Shown here one piece after another: positions 12,201 to 24,300 of a DNA stretch of 64,000 nucleotides (position 1 is the stretch's first letter; each line of letters begins with the position of its first letter). The notes under the pieces were generated by a model that saw only the letters and a program-made list of their open reading frames with translations, had not been told where the DNA came from and searched no databases. Source of the stretch: Steromphala cineraria. Taxonomy: Eukaryota > Mollusca > Gastropoda > Trochida > Trochidae. The translations under genes were made by a program, and so were the position numbers. The stretch lies in assembly GCA_916613615.1 (NCBI GenBank), contig OU744730.1, forward strand, positions 20,958,406 through 21,022,405. Direction: 5' to 3'.

Positions 12201-12312
12201 ACATCTTTTCCACATAAGTTACTAAGGATCTAATCACTTTCTCCTGATTTGGACGAATCGTTTGAATATTGACCTTCTGCAATGCCGAATTAAGAATACC
12301 ATCTATATCCAT
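9272..12312 (-). pseudogene. RecQ-family ATP-dependent DNA helicase, frameshifted copy
   Basis: Exon 1 runs from ATG at 12312 to 11808 and exon 2 from 10313 to the stop at 9272. The intron has donor gtaagt and acceptor tttttcag. Visible motifs are Walker A SPTGSGKS (12190-12167), SPLVALMKSQ (motif Ia region), the DEAHCI Walker B box, MIALTATAS (motif III), STSFSMGLDIKGVDDVIHYG (motif V) and QETGRCGRN (motif VI). A CRR...CDRC cysteine cluster resembles the RecQ zinc-binding domain, and a Cys-rich, Ser-rich tail follows. No HRDC domain is seen. A single-base frameshift lies between the start and Walker A (about 12222-12233). The two exons total 1,547 nt, one short of a multiple of three, which agrees with one lost base. 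The typical RecQ Trp after DEAHCIxK appears as Phe. The gene fits a transposon helicase better than a host RECQ gene. Confidence 0.8.
10373..10573. mobile_element. 201 bp MITE in helicase intron, TA-flanked
   Basis: TA|CAGGCCCATAG ... CTATGGGCCTG|TA: perfect 11 bp inverted ends with TA on each side. It lies inside the intron of the RecQ-like gene, so it probably inserted after the larger element arrived or travelled with it. Confidence 0.7.
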
Positions 12313-13159
12313 GATACCTTTTTAATTCAGAAATTGGTACAGACTGTCACTGTTGTGTGGTGAGAACTAAATGTGCAGTATAATTGCCAGTCAAAGATCT
12401 CCACTGTTGTGAATAAAAGATGCTGCTCTGTGGGTGTCTCTGGGCTTACACTGCTAGCCTTGCTGAGTGTCTGTCTCGTATTATTTGACCCTAATTACAA
12501 GCAAGACTGAAACATGATATCCTCATGCAAAGCAGGTATATAGTTTAACCTGAAAAAGGCGTCCTTTATGTCAACACTTTAATTATCATTTTGGTAAATA
12601 AATACTTTAACCTAGGATTAAAATATAAATAATTAAGTTTAAGAAACTAACTTCCAGTCTACCCCACAGCTGGAAGGCATTAATTTCTACACTGGAGGCA
12701 TGAGCTGAACTGAGTTGGGTCCACAGAGTGGGGGAGGGTCAAGGGGTCTCCTTAGTTTACATCTGCTTAACAGCAGTTGACAGGGGAGATCTAGAGATAA
12801 GAATCACCAGGAACCAAGTTGACAAGGGCTGCAGATTGGAACAGACCCTAAAGCTGAGGCATCTAGACTTGCCAACATTGTCTAGACTTAAGAAGGCTCG
12901 TTTAACTTTTTCGCTTTAGGGTCTGGATAACAGACTATGTAAGTGCAAGTGAATGAAGAAATTTGAAACTGCTGAATTTGGAGATGTATGAGGACAGGAC
13001 AGAAGAACAAAAAGGAGTCGGAATAAAATGTGGATGAATGTAAGATATGAGGGGATAGATTGAGGGCTGTGGGAAAGGATACAGATACACGTATGTACAA
13101 AGCAATGACATCAAGAAATATAGAACACTGAACTCTACAAGAATGTGTAGAGAAGGTTC
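12313..13159. other. Non-coding, no gene seen
   Basis: This stretch follows the helicase start. The right end of the transposon should lie here, but no inverted match to the left flank was found. 12640-12900 has balanced composition; no feature is recognised. Confidence 0.4.
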
Positions 13160-13310
13160 GTCAAGGAATGCAAGTGTAAAGGAATGGAAGAATGCATCAA
13201 TTTTAGTAGAACCAAAAGATGAGAATATTTAGAGGAATGCATCAAATGTAGAGAAACCAAAAGAGTCAAGAATATATGGAGGAATGCATCAAGTGTAGAG
13301 GAATGAAAAG
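13160..13310 (+). repeat. Minisatellite, about 45-50 bp unit
   Basis: Three imperfect units share 'ggaatgcatcaa', 'tgtagag', 'aaccaaaaga' and 'aagaatat'. Confidence 0.65.
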
Positions 13311-15344
13311 AGAGAGAGAACTGAATGGAAGGACACTGGTGCCATTCAGTCAAGTGTTGAAAGGACAGGGCTGAGGTCCCGCATGAGGTCCGCTTGGCTC
13401 ACTGGCGTGTGGTGGTGTAAGGGATACAGGTCCCGGTCCCTGTTATGAATGACTAAGGCCAGCCAGCTTCTTGAGAAGGCTGTTAGTCATCAGGCAAATT
13501 CAAGAAGAAAATTAAAACTTGAGATTCTGATAGGGAGCTGTTTTGCTGTGATTAGGCTCTGAACTGCGACCCCTGGGCTTGTCTTGGGTTGCTGATGCTA
13601 CTGGAGATAAACAGTCAAGTCAAATTATGATGCCAGAAAAGTCCATGGGAAAATTTATGATTTTAGATAAAGTAGATGTTTCTTCATAACGACTGTAAGT
13701 GAACCCCTCCCCTCGTTTATGGACTGATTATGTTTAAACAGGGGCCATAAACATCGGATGTTTACTTCAAAACTCATTAGACTGAAAACTCATTTTAATC
13801 TGCAAAGTGAATTCATTTGGATATTTGTCCTAATGTTAACGTTTAGCTCATGAGCCAGGATATGAATGGTGGGAAAAGTTGACCAAAATATTAATTTGAT
13901 TGTGGAGAAATTAATTTCAATCATGAAAAAATTACACTTTTGTTCCTGTTATACTCTGTGAAACCATTCCTGAGTAACTGCCTTACAGGAGTCATTCTAT
14001 ATAGAGAAAAGATCATTTTGATTAAGCAATGTGGCATTTGAGAGCAGAATCAGTTTTTAATGAAGAAGGTTAAGCATTAAAGACAATTTGTAGTTTTAAT
14101 TATTTTTTTTAAATGATCAAATTAGGATTTAAGATAACATTCAATTTAGTAGAATTTGTGTGTGTGGAGCATTTTTGATATATAAGCTTTTAAAAGGAAG
14201 AGATTTTTAAAAAAAGTACTAAAAACAAAGACTGATGTAATTAGATGAATACCAAAATAGAATGCTATAAAAATGTTTAAGCAGAGTGTGAGATAGCGTG
14301 TAGAATCATGCGTTAAGATTTCAAATGTGGCTCTCTTGCCAAATTCTCTTATAATGGACCATGCTTATCAACTGCAAACACTCACGACTTTTGCAGGTTT
14401 TATGGGGGAAAAAGTTTAAAATGAAAGTCGTCTCCTTTCATAATTTCTAATATTCCAAAATGAAAATTTAAGTTGAATGTGAAAAAAACAAATTATTTTA
14501 GATTTGCTTTTCGAGGTTTAAATATCTCAATAGATCTAGTCTGGTTGATTGAGAATTTTGATTTTTGAACAAAGTTATATGTTAAAAACTAATAATGTTT
14601 CTAGATTGAGCAAGCTTTTTCAGATTTAGATAAAAAATTGAGTTATGAAAATACTTTGAAATAAAAATGCATAAACTGAAACCATGCAACAGATGTATTG
14701 CCAAAAACTTGTAAACAAAATATGTGTTTATAACTAACACAACAGAGGAAATGATTGATGGATCCATATATTCATGCATTGATTACTGAGAGAAACAATA
14801 TCATATGGTTACATAGAAATAAATAGGTACTGAGGAATATAAGAATAGAATAATTTTGAATTCATGTGTATTATAAATATTGAATGCAAATGATTTTAAT
14901 ACAAGTACTTAGATATGGAAAAAATAACAAGTTTTTAAAAAGAACTGAATACAAAAATTAAAATACTTAGAAAATATAAGTAATTGCACTATAAGCACAT
15001 AGAAAATGAATTAATAGATTTTACTGAGAATTAAAACAAAGCAACAAGTTATAAAAACTCTTTTTGAGAATTTAATGTCTCATGAAGATGCTTTATAAAA
15101 AAATATATACCGATGGTTAAGTTTTTATGACAAATAAAAATATGACTTTCAGAAAATTGTCTTTAAAGAATGTTGCAATGGTATAGAACATAATTGACAA
15201 AAATCTGATTACCTTTATTTGCAGTTGTTCCTTGATAGAGATAACATACTGCATGTTGCTCTTGAAAGATACTCAATACAAAGATTATTATAGATCACAT
15301 TTAAACCATTTAGCAAAGATTTTTTACTGCTAGAAAAGACTATA
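13311..15344. other. AT-rich non-coding
   Basis: No gene, RNA or repeat family is recognised; 13330-13640 is less AT-rich than the rest. Confidence 0.5.
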
Positions 15345-15786
15345 TCTCAATGGTATGTCTGTAAAAATATAGATATATGATGAATAATAAATCATAATCA
15401 TAACTGTAACATGAAATACTAAGTCTCAAAAAACATAGTTGATAAATCATATTTTATCTCAATCAAAGTTATTCTGTGAAAGCTAAAATCTGTTAAACAA
15501 AATTTTTAGTAATTATCCTTAAAACATAGATGATGAATAATAAATCTAAGTTTTATCTAAATCACAGTTTATCTGTGAAAGCTAAGCTTTGCTAAGATCT
15601 GAGTACTAGAGGAGTCAAAATCTCAATGGTATGTCTTAAAAAAACATGGACAGATGATAAAATAAATCTAAGTTTTATCTAAATCACAGTTTATCTGTGA
15701 AAACTAAGCTTTGCTAAGATGTGAGTACTAGAGAAGTCAAAATCTCAATGGTATGTCTTAAAAAAACATGGACAGATGATAAAAAT
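15345..15786 (+). repeat. Tandem repeat, 122 bp unit, about four copies
   Basis: Two near-identical copies start with taaatctaag at 15541 and 15663 (period 122). Two older, diverged copies begin near 15345 and 15421. Shared pieces are 'tctcaatggtatgtct', 'acagtttatctgtgaaa' and 'gctaagctttgctaagat'. Confidence 0.85.
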
Positions 15787-18261
15787 GGTATTTACAGTCG
15801 GTGTGGCGGTGATATTCTAACAAATGCTGGGGGGATATATCAGGTGTCGGCCAAACTCAGGATCTACATGCAGCAGGTCAGAGGAGGCATAACATCCAAG
15901 TCGTCTTGTGTGAAGTCGATCTTTAATGGCCCTCGAACCAATTCATGCCAGCTGCTATTTCACTTTGCTAACGAAGCTACGCTCTTTTCCCTCGTTCAGA
16001 GTTTTATTACATTCCTCAAATGTCATTTTTAATATAGAGATTGCTTAATTCTTTGTGCAGCCTCAAGATCTCTTCCATTTTCATTGTCGGAAGTTATCAG
16101 TGAAACACTAAATTGTTATAAAATTAATTTTCTTAAGTATGGGGTACTATTTTGAGTATGTTAGGCAGCAACGTTTTATTCTGCATCACATGTGGTCTTA
16201 TTTTTTCAAAAACGAAGCCTTTTTTTGTTTTTTGGTAAATGTGAATGCATTGGTTTAGAATGTTTTTGAGGCAGGTACAATAAAGGAAAAGAATTTAAAT
16301 GCTTTATAAAAATTTGTTACAATTATGCTTCGAAAGATTTTTAAAAAAATTATGATTATGATTATTATTATGTTTAAAGATTTTGTTTGTACTTTGATAT
16401 TTATCAGTATTGATGTTTTGATTATATTCAATGCATTGTTATGTTAAGATATACATAATGCATATAAGCAACATGTTCGGAAAAATGGATATATTTGCTT
16501 GGAGGTCTGTTCAGATTGGAAATGATGTATTATGTTGCCTATATGTATGCTAATGAATCCAACCACAATAATACACTTAGAAATTATAATGATTACAATA
16601 AAACCTCAAAAATTGATCGGTACTGATAGGCCCACAAAGAAATATGAATGTTATATGCTAAGTTTGCTACGGATGAAACAAAACAGCATGGTGACAGATT
16701 TTATCGCATCGAACACAAATATTTATTACTGTTATCCACAAATTGACCAAAACTTTACGAAGAGGGTATTTCTTGTGTGGTGGCGCCACCTGTTGCCTTG
16801 GCATGAATGAGTGAATATTCCTAATATGGTTCCTTATTAATGCGAGGAACCAAATTGATTTGTGTTTTGCTACCACTGCATAATTTCAAAAACAATAGGG
16901 CATGTAACAGATATTTATTGACGACTGCGGCAACTGTGGCTCTGACAATAGGTGTTAGAATAAGACTATGGTCCAAGCATTAAGGAACCTCCTTACTGAT
17001 TCATACAAGTATGCAAGAATTGATTGTAGAAAGTAATAAGAATAGAAATTAATGAGCACGCCACATTTGTGTGTAACAGATAACGGTCTAGGGGTTGGAT
17101 AATGTTTTAATATGCTATTGATCTTCGACAGCTGGGGGGTTGATTAATTTGCTGGTATCAATTTATTATTAAGCACATTGTTTCCCTAGTAGTCTACTGC
17201 TTCTGAGTATGCATATGCTCCCTGAAGTTGCTATAATACTTTTATTGCACATGGGTCTTTGAGTCTGTACACATTGAACGCTCATAGGGAGACCGTGATG
17301 GGGTAATTTGTCATTTAACTTATTTAAGATATTTTTAAAATTTTATCATAAAAATATTTTTTATTATTTAAAAAAAAAGGAATAATATTTTGGAAAATGA
17401 TTTATGATTATTTTACATCTTGGATATATTTGATTTTTAAAATTCAACAATCATTCAAGAAATTTTGTTTATAAATATATCTATATAAGATGTTTATTAT
17501 TAATTAGATAAATATAATTATGAACTATTGTAATTTTGTCAAAATAAGCTTTCCAGTTAAAAAATTCCTGCACATTGCTTTCCGTCATCCTTTAAGTCAC
17601 TGAGTTTACATATTTAAAATTATGTATAAAGAATCACGTAATGGTGATTAAAATCACTTTTGTTTGATAACTTTTATGTTTCATGAATATTGATATGCAT
17701 TGTTCCAATATATAAATGTATTCCTTTGTACAGATAACAAAAGATAAGGAAGTGGAATTAATCACTTATGTCCTTTTCAGAAAAAATCTGATTAAAATTT
17801 TCCCCCTCATTTTGAAGTTAACTGTTTTTCCCCATGATATCTTGAATATTGTAAGGCAAACATGTTTGCTGCAGCTTTAGGAATAGCAGGGATATTTTGA
17901 AGGTGAGGGGCTTGTTTTTATGGGAGCCATGAGACGGTAAACAAGAGAATATAGATATGCATTTTGGAGAAAAGGAGGGTCAATTGTATGCGACTTTTTA
18001 GCATATGAATATTGGTAATATATTTTTCATTAGAAAACTATGCATGGTGGTTGCCTGGGTAAGCTGTTTGGATGGTCAGTGCAGGCAGTAATTGACCTTA
18101 GGGTGTGGGTACATATCCTACAAACCACTGAATCCTAAGAATACATGAATTTTGATTATTTCATATTATTTATTTTATGTCTCAAACTTTCTATAGTTAG
18201 AAAATATCAAATTATCTATGAATGTTATCATCATATTAATACAGTTTTCCTTATGTTTCAG
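15787..18261. other. AT-rich upstream flank or 5' intron of ZFHX
   Basis: No gene is recognised. 15790-16000 has mixed composition with no domain in any frame. 16880-17300 has a few balanced patches. The ZFHX acceptor closes the stretch at 18261, so it is probably intronic. Confidence 0.5.
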
Positions 18262-18315
18262 ATAGCTGGTGTATAGAGCGTGCAACATGGCTTCAAGAAT
18301 GAGAGAGAGTTCGCC
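18262..18315 (+). other. 5' UTR part of first coding exon, with splice acceptor
   Basis: The sequence ttatgtttcag ends at 18261, a good 3' splice site, and is followed by 54 nt before the start codon at 18316. The acceptor implies at least one upstream non-coding exon. A near-cognate GTG at 18280 is in frame with the coding region, but the ATG at 18316 is preferred because of its Kozak-like context. Confidence 0.7.
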
Positions 18316-18334
18316 ATGGACGTTGGGTCCCTGA
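18287..18334 (+). promoter_or_regulatory. Upstream ORF overlapping the ZFHX start codon
   Basis: The first ATG after the splice acceptor is at 18287 (context aacATGg). It opens a 15-codon reading frame in the +1 frame relative to the main one and stops at 18332-18334, so it overlaps the main ATG at 18316. Ribosomes starting here would bypass the main start unless they leak past it, so it could reduce translation of the long protein. This is seen in sequence; the effect is inferred. Confidence 0.5.
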
Positions 18335-21300
18335 GCACCAATGGGGCTGTGGAGTCCCCGTCTCCGCCTGCGTGCAAGTTACCTCCCTTGACCCCCGAAT
18401 TGTTGCCCTTGTCCATGGGGGACCAGCATCCTATGGTGGCAGAAGCAGCAGCAAACTCGGAACTGACCCCTTCAACCGTCAACATGGTGGTCTCGCGCAA
18501 TGAGGACCGGACTGAAAACTTTTACAACTACAGTGATTCGACAATGCTCGCAAACAAAGGATTAAAAAGTGTGGAGAATTCGGATGATACGAGCCTAGGT
18601 GTTGCTCCCCTTGATATGGAGGCTGCATCACCTGCCAAGGGAAGTAACTCCGCGGACGGCGGGACAGGTTCAGACTGTGACGAAGACCCAGTGGAGTGTG
18701 GAGATTGTGATCGTGAGTTCCCAACTCTACAGCAGTACATGGATCACTCGTGTGCCCGCGCCAAGGAACCCAACTGTGTTGACAATGACAGTGAAATGAG
18801 TGATGGTGAAAGCTTTAATGGAAAGATTGTGTACAATCCTGACGGATCTGCGTACATCATAGAAGGTAGCGACTCTGATATCAGTGACCTTGACATTGAA
18901 GTCCCTACTCAGGATGGGGCTGTTATCGACAAGAAAGGGTTGTCCCCTACAGTCCCCAGTCTTCAACCTATCTCAAACGCTTTCTTTGTTCCTAGAAATC
19001 CATCATCCTTTTTGAACAATTACTGCAACTCCTCCCAAAAACTTACCCATGAAGCTCCGATTATGCACAGTTACCGTGTATATGACGTGCGATCAGGGAA
19101 AGATTCTGCTAAACCTGGCGAGGATTCCTCCTCAGACTCATCCCAAAGCAATGAAAACCACAAGCCAGCATCTACCTCCTCTTCTGCCAAGTCTGAAGCC
19201 CTTACTGTCCCCACCAAACCCATCCTCATGTGTTTCATCTGCAAACTCTCATTTGGATTCGCTAAGTCTTTCACAGCACATGCTAACACAGAGCACTCCA
19301 TGCATCTTAATCAGGAGGAGCGGACACTTATGTCTCAGAAAAATGCCTCTGCAATAATTCAGGGTGTTGGTAAGAACAAGCAGCCCCTGATGTCATTTCT
19401 GGAGCCGATGCCAGTTCCAACCTCAACCACTTCCTCCTCCTCCTCACCCAGCTCCAAGAGTCACCCATTTCTATGTGCAAATGCTCTTAGTGCAAACAGC
19501 AAGCAGGAATCTACAACTGTGAGCTATGTGTATACCAAACCAAAAATCTCTTTACCATCAGCATTGGAAAACCAATCCTCAGACAGTGTATCCCCAAAAT
19601 GTGTGAACTCATGGGTTTCTGATTCAGTCAAATCTGAAGTAGAGGACAATAAGGATAGCTGTGACTCTAATGGCAAATCTTCTGAATCTGATGAAGCTAT
19701 GGAAACCTCATTCACAGAGAACTTTCGGAGTAGCTACATGAACAGACTCAAGGCTGAGAGTGAGGAGTCAAAGGTCAAGGTTGAAGGTTCAATGTACCCT
19801 GGAGAAGGTGCAACCATCACACCAGCCTCTACCTCAACTCTGAACTCTTCTCAGCTGGTCGGGGTCTCCAGTCCCTCACTCGTCAACTCCCCAACCTTCA
19901 CCGGCTTTCTGGGAATGTGTGATGAACACCCGCAGGGGAGAGCACAGGGTGTCGAGTGTCCTAAGTGTGACATGATTCTTAGTTCTTCTCAATCCCTTGG
20001 AGGTCACATGACAATGATGCATTCACGCAACTCCTGTAAAACGTTAAAGTGTCCCAAGTGCAACTGGCATTATAAGTACCAAGAGACCCTGGAAATCCAC
20101 ATGAAGGAGAAACACCCTGACAATGACACTCAGTGCATCTACTGTATCACAAACCAGGCTCATCCTCGACTAGCTCGGGGAGAAACTTATTCATGTGGGT
20201 ACAAACCATACCGTTGTGAGGTGTGCAACTACTCCACTACAACCAAAGGCAATCTCAGTATACACATGCAATCTGACAAGCACATCAATAACATGCAGGA
20301 TCTGGCAAATGGAGGCCCTGAGATCAAGATTCCTGCACAACAGTCTCCCTACAATAATAACGATGACAGCCAGTTTAAGAAGGCCAAGCCAAAACAGACA
20401 TGGCGGTGCGATGTCTGCAACTATGAGACGACAGTCGCCCGCAATCTACGCATCCACATGACAAGTGAGAAGCACACGCATAACATGATGGTGCTCCAGC
20501 AGAACATGAAGCACATGCAGCGGGACATGCACATCCAGATGAACCAACTGATGATGCTCGGCCAGCAGGATCCAGCAATGTTCGGGCTTCCTTCACCGAT
20601 CTCTGGTGGGATGTTCCCCTTTGACCAGCAGGTTCTTATGGCCGGTCTTCCTCCAGGATTCGAAGTTCCAGTGAACCTGAGCAAGGAGAACGGCACCTCT
20701 GGTCCACCATCAGTGTCATCAGATACTGTGGACTCCTCCAAACTGGTCCAGTGTTGTGTGTGTAGCATCTACTCCACAGACTCTCTTGAGGCTCTGCATC
20801 AGCACTTACAGCTGGACCGCAGCAAGCAGCGGGAAAACGAGCACATTGTTGTCAACAACGGCACCTATTTGTGCAACCTGTGCACATACAAAACCAACCT
20901 GAAGGCCAACTTCCAGCTTCACTGCAAGACTGACAAACACCTACAGAGGCTGCAGCTCGTCAACCACATCAAAGAAGGGGGCAACAACAACGAATGGCGT
21001 CTGAAGTACCTGAACGTTAGTAACCCAATTCAGGTGCGGTGCAACTGCTGCGACTATTACACCAACAGTATTCACAAGCTGCAGATGCACACGAGCAACC
21101 TGCAGCACGAAGGCAGCGCCCAGCTCTTCAGACACTTGCAGCAAGAGGAGGGAAAGTTGGGCGGTGTTCCTGGCAAGTATTACCATTGTTCGGTGTGCGC
21201 AGTGTCGACCCGCACCAAGCTGCGGCTCATCCAGCACGTCCATTCCATGAAGCACCTGCAGGCTGAGAGTGTGGCTAAAGCACAAGCACAGGAAGATGGC

Positions 21301-21379
21301 GCCCCGCTGGAGGATCTGGCTCAGCTCTTCATGGTCAAGGAGATGACGGAAGCTGACAACATCACCTTCGACGATGAAG
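18316..21379 (+). CDS. ZFHX3/4: ZFHX coding exon 1 (residues 1-1021), N-terminal zinc finger array
   Basis: Large first coding exon ending at donor gatgaag|gtaagag (phase 1). Finger-type motifs begin near residues 128 (atypical C2HC), 306, 548, 579, 634, 698, 813 (atypical, lacking a clear second histidine spacing), 853, 909 and 958. Several have the long C2H2 form ending in HMQSDKH or HMTSEKH, as in ZFHX proteins. Long Ser-rich acidic linkers separate the first fingers. A PVNLS motif lies at residue 785, just before the atypical finger, and fits the PxDLS/PxNLS CtBP-binding pattern. The segment between fingers 6 and 7 is rich in Met and Gln. If unspliced, the frame would run on into the intron to a stop at 21436-21438, which would give a truncated finger-only product. 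Confidence 0.95.
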
Positions 21380-24300
21380 GTAAGAGAGATATTTCTGTTA
21401 CTTTGTTGTTTGGTTGTGTTCATCTGGAGTATTGCTAATGTTGTTCATTTATAGTTGTTTAGAATAAAGTTTGCACCTATCTTTGTTAATTTGAGCAGCC
21501 AACACCAGGAGTTTGGTACACGCAGCATCTGGTAATTTTTCAGCAAAACATACCTTGGCACAAAGAATACTTTTGATGTCATTGAAATGTATAATGTCTA
21601 GAACACAAATTTTTGGACAATCTTTGATTTTGTGGTGGGGATTTGTTAGGTAGGAAATAAGATGGTTGACACTGATTTAAGCTGTACCTACAAATTGTAC
21701 AGATGGTTACCTTTAAATGTCAAGAACATAATCACGTCAAATGTCAAGGACACAATCAATTGGAACGTCTCATTTTGTGCCAAATGAGCATTTCATAAAG
21801 TTTGAGGAAAATTAAATTCACATCATCATCTCATCTTTTTTGTATAAATGATAAAGCAGATAAGGCAAATCATGTAACTTCCTCTTCCTTCTAAGATATG
21901 TACTATGAGTTATTTGCTAAAAGTCTATAATGATTTTGAACTTGCAAGAGTTCTCAATCTGATAGAAAAAGTATTTCAGGTATAAAAAAATCCATTTTAG
22001 AAAACAATTTATCATCATGCCATATGCTTTGTAAGATTTCTTTCTCTGTGAATTTTGGAAACTGTGTTATGCACTTTCCTATTTCATTAGTATCATGTAA
22101 CCTTAGAAATTGAACTATTCTTGAGGAAAATAGAAAATAAATAATTATTAACATTTACAAAAAAGGTCAAAAAGCATCCTTCCTGCTTTGTTTAATAACA
22201 GACAACAAATTAAAATTTCAAATTTTTTTTAAATGCTTCATGTTCAAAAAGTTTTAAAAATTTGATTCATATTGTCACAAATTTCTACTAAAATCTTTTT
22301 GTATGACGTATGACATGAAAAAAATGTATTTTAGTATTTCACAGACATGGAGGCTAATGAAACAAAATTTATCTACCATTCAACATCTACAATAATTTTT
22401 CCAAGATCTTTTTTTGATTGTTTTTGAGCCATATCTATATGAACCTAAATATACCATGGCATGGCTAGACATTATTACTGATGTTTTATTCAACAGCTTT
22501 GATCTGTAGTATGTTTGTTAAAGAAAGGAACTAAATATATCTGTTTAATGAATAAAATTGTGCACATAATTGGCTCTTATCATCCTATTTTTCAAAAGAC
22601 TTTTGTGCGGAAGTACAATATTTACGTAGGTTTAATAATGATATATTGTAACCTTTTTGGGTTTCCATTATTGAGATTCTGAAATTCTCTTTTATGATTC
22701 CTTTTCTAAGTGAAATTGCACAAAATTGTCTGTTAATTTTGCTGTCTGTAGTTATCATTTTGAACATATATGAAAGAGAACATTTGATGTGTATCGATTA
22801 TTCTATCATTCTTACTAAGTCTTGGTTTAATATAGGTTCTTATTTGAAAAACATATATGATAAATTCATACAAGATATTTTGATAGTTTTTTGCTGTGAG
22901 TTATAATACATAAATTGTGTAAGGTAAAAAGTTTGTGAAAATATAAAGAACAATTTATGACAGGTTTTTAATGGTCAGTTGTCTCAATTTCTAAATCACA
23001 GCTTCAGTCGACATTCAATCATGTAAGACAATGGCCGACATTAAATCATGAACAATAGAAAAGAAGGTTTGTAAAGGACACTGGCAGTTGGCAATTGATT
23101 TCCAATATGGCCGCCAGTTTAATATCAGCTCTGACCTGAGTACCCACAACCACTAGGTAACAGGATGTCGTTGATTACGCTTGTGTCTCATTATAAAGCA
23201 GGTCGAAGCAATCAACACCCTCTTTATAACAACTGACAGTGGTTTCTCATTATAAGGCAATCCTTATCAGAACAAAGACAAGCAGTGGGAGATTGGCTAC
23301 TTAAGGTCAAAGGTAGAGGCTACTTACCATCACCCCGCTCCCTGACCCCCTCTTACCTGTCCCCCCTCTCTGACGATGGGTCGGGTCGGGTGGGGGCAAC
23401 CCTGTAACCAAGGCATTGATGAATAGCATTTGAAAACCTGTTATGCTAAAAATATCTTGACTTGTTTTATCATTTAAATAAACATTAAGGTAGGCCAAGG
23501 GGAGTAAACAGATCTGCTTGTGATTCATAGCGCATATGTAGCTTTTCACTCAAGATAAAGAGGTCTGGAGCCATTAAATCTCACCGAGGCTCACCCTTTC
23601 TCTCGATATTTTGTCTTTGAATTCATTGAAAATTGGGCTGACTATAGCCCTTATTCAACAAGCGGGTATTGAGAGAGAAGGTATTCATCAAAAGTTATCA
23701 CTCTGAAAAATCTTTTCACAAAAGATTTAACTATGATGTTGAAAGTTTATTACAGCTTTCAAAGTGAAATTATGATATCTCCAAAAACTTAATTGTAAAT
23801 TTTCATCTTAGCTTGAACATAGATGTACCTATATATATACCCATCAAATATAATCATAATTATTGACAAATCTAATAATGAACGGAGACATTTTTCAGTC
23901 TAGTCTAAGTCTTTAGTACTGGGTTTGTAACAGTTTCAGATCAGCCATTATTCTATCTCACACCTTTCATAACTGAAAAGCTGCTATAGAAGGAGTCATT
24001 TCAATGGTGTCTTTCGTCTTATCCACAACTAAGGACAGGGCTGGTAGAGTCACAGAATGATACTCTCATTCAGGGGTATGTTTCTTACATATATCTTACG
24101 CAAACTTTACGCATACAGAAAGATTGGTACTCATTTTTACTTATTGGTAATGAGTTCTAATTAAACATACTTTCTTATTAGTAATATGTTCCCCTATAGT
24201 CTACTGTCTTACTGGTTATCAGTTATAATATTGCCAACTTTCAGTGTTTGGTTTCTTCTCAATTACTAATCGTTCAAGTTCTCTAAACCCATTGCCAGCA

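Larger units (their letters stand above)
4929..12312. mobile_element. Decayed composite DNA transposon: DUF6589-type transposase plus RecQ-like helicase
   Basis: Two genes converge here. A transposase-like gene runs on the plus strand (4929-9275) and a RecQ-family helicase on the minus strand (12312-9272), and their stop codons overlap by four bases. I recall that helicase-encoding Academ elements (the AcademH lineage) carry a transposase and a superfamily 2 helicase, and this pair best fits that type. The family name is from memory and needs a search. Both genes have frameshifts, so the copy looks dead. I could not find convincing terminal inverted repeats, so the true ends, beyond 4929 and 12312, are unknown; the limits given are the outer coding ends. 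Several smaller elements are nested in its introns. Confidence 0.6.

Noticed and set aside
4690..12560. Terminal inverted repeats of the large transposon
   Set aside because: I compared both flanks by eye and found only short chance matches, so no ends are claimed.
15721..16032. 103-codon frame after the 122 bp tandem array
   Set aside because: Its first part is the repeat itself and the rest shows no domain.
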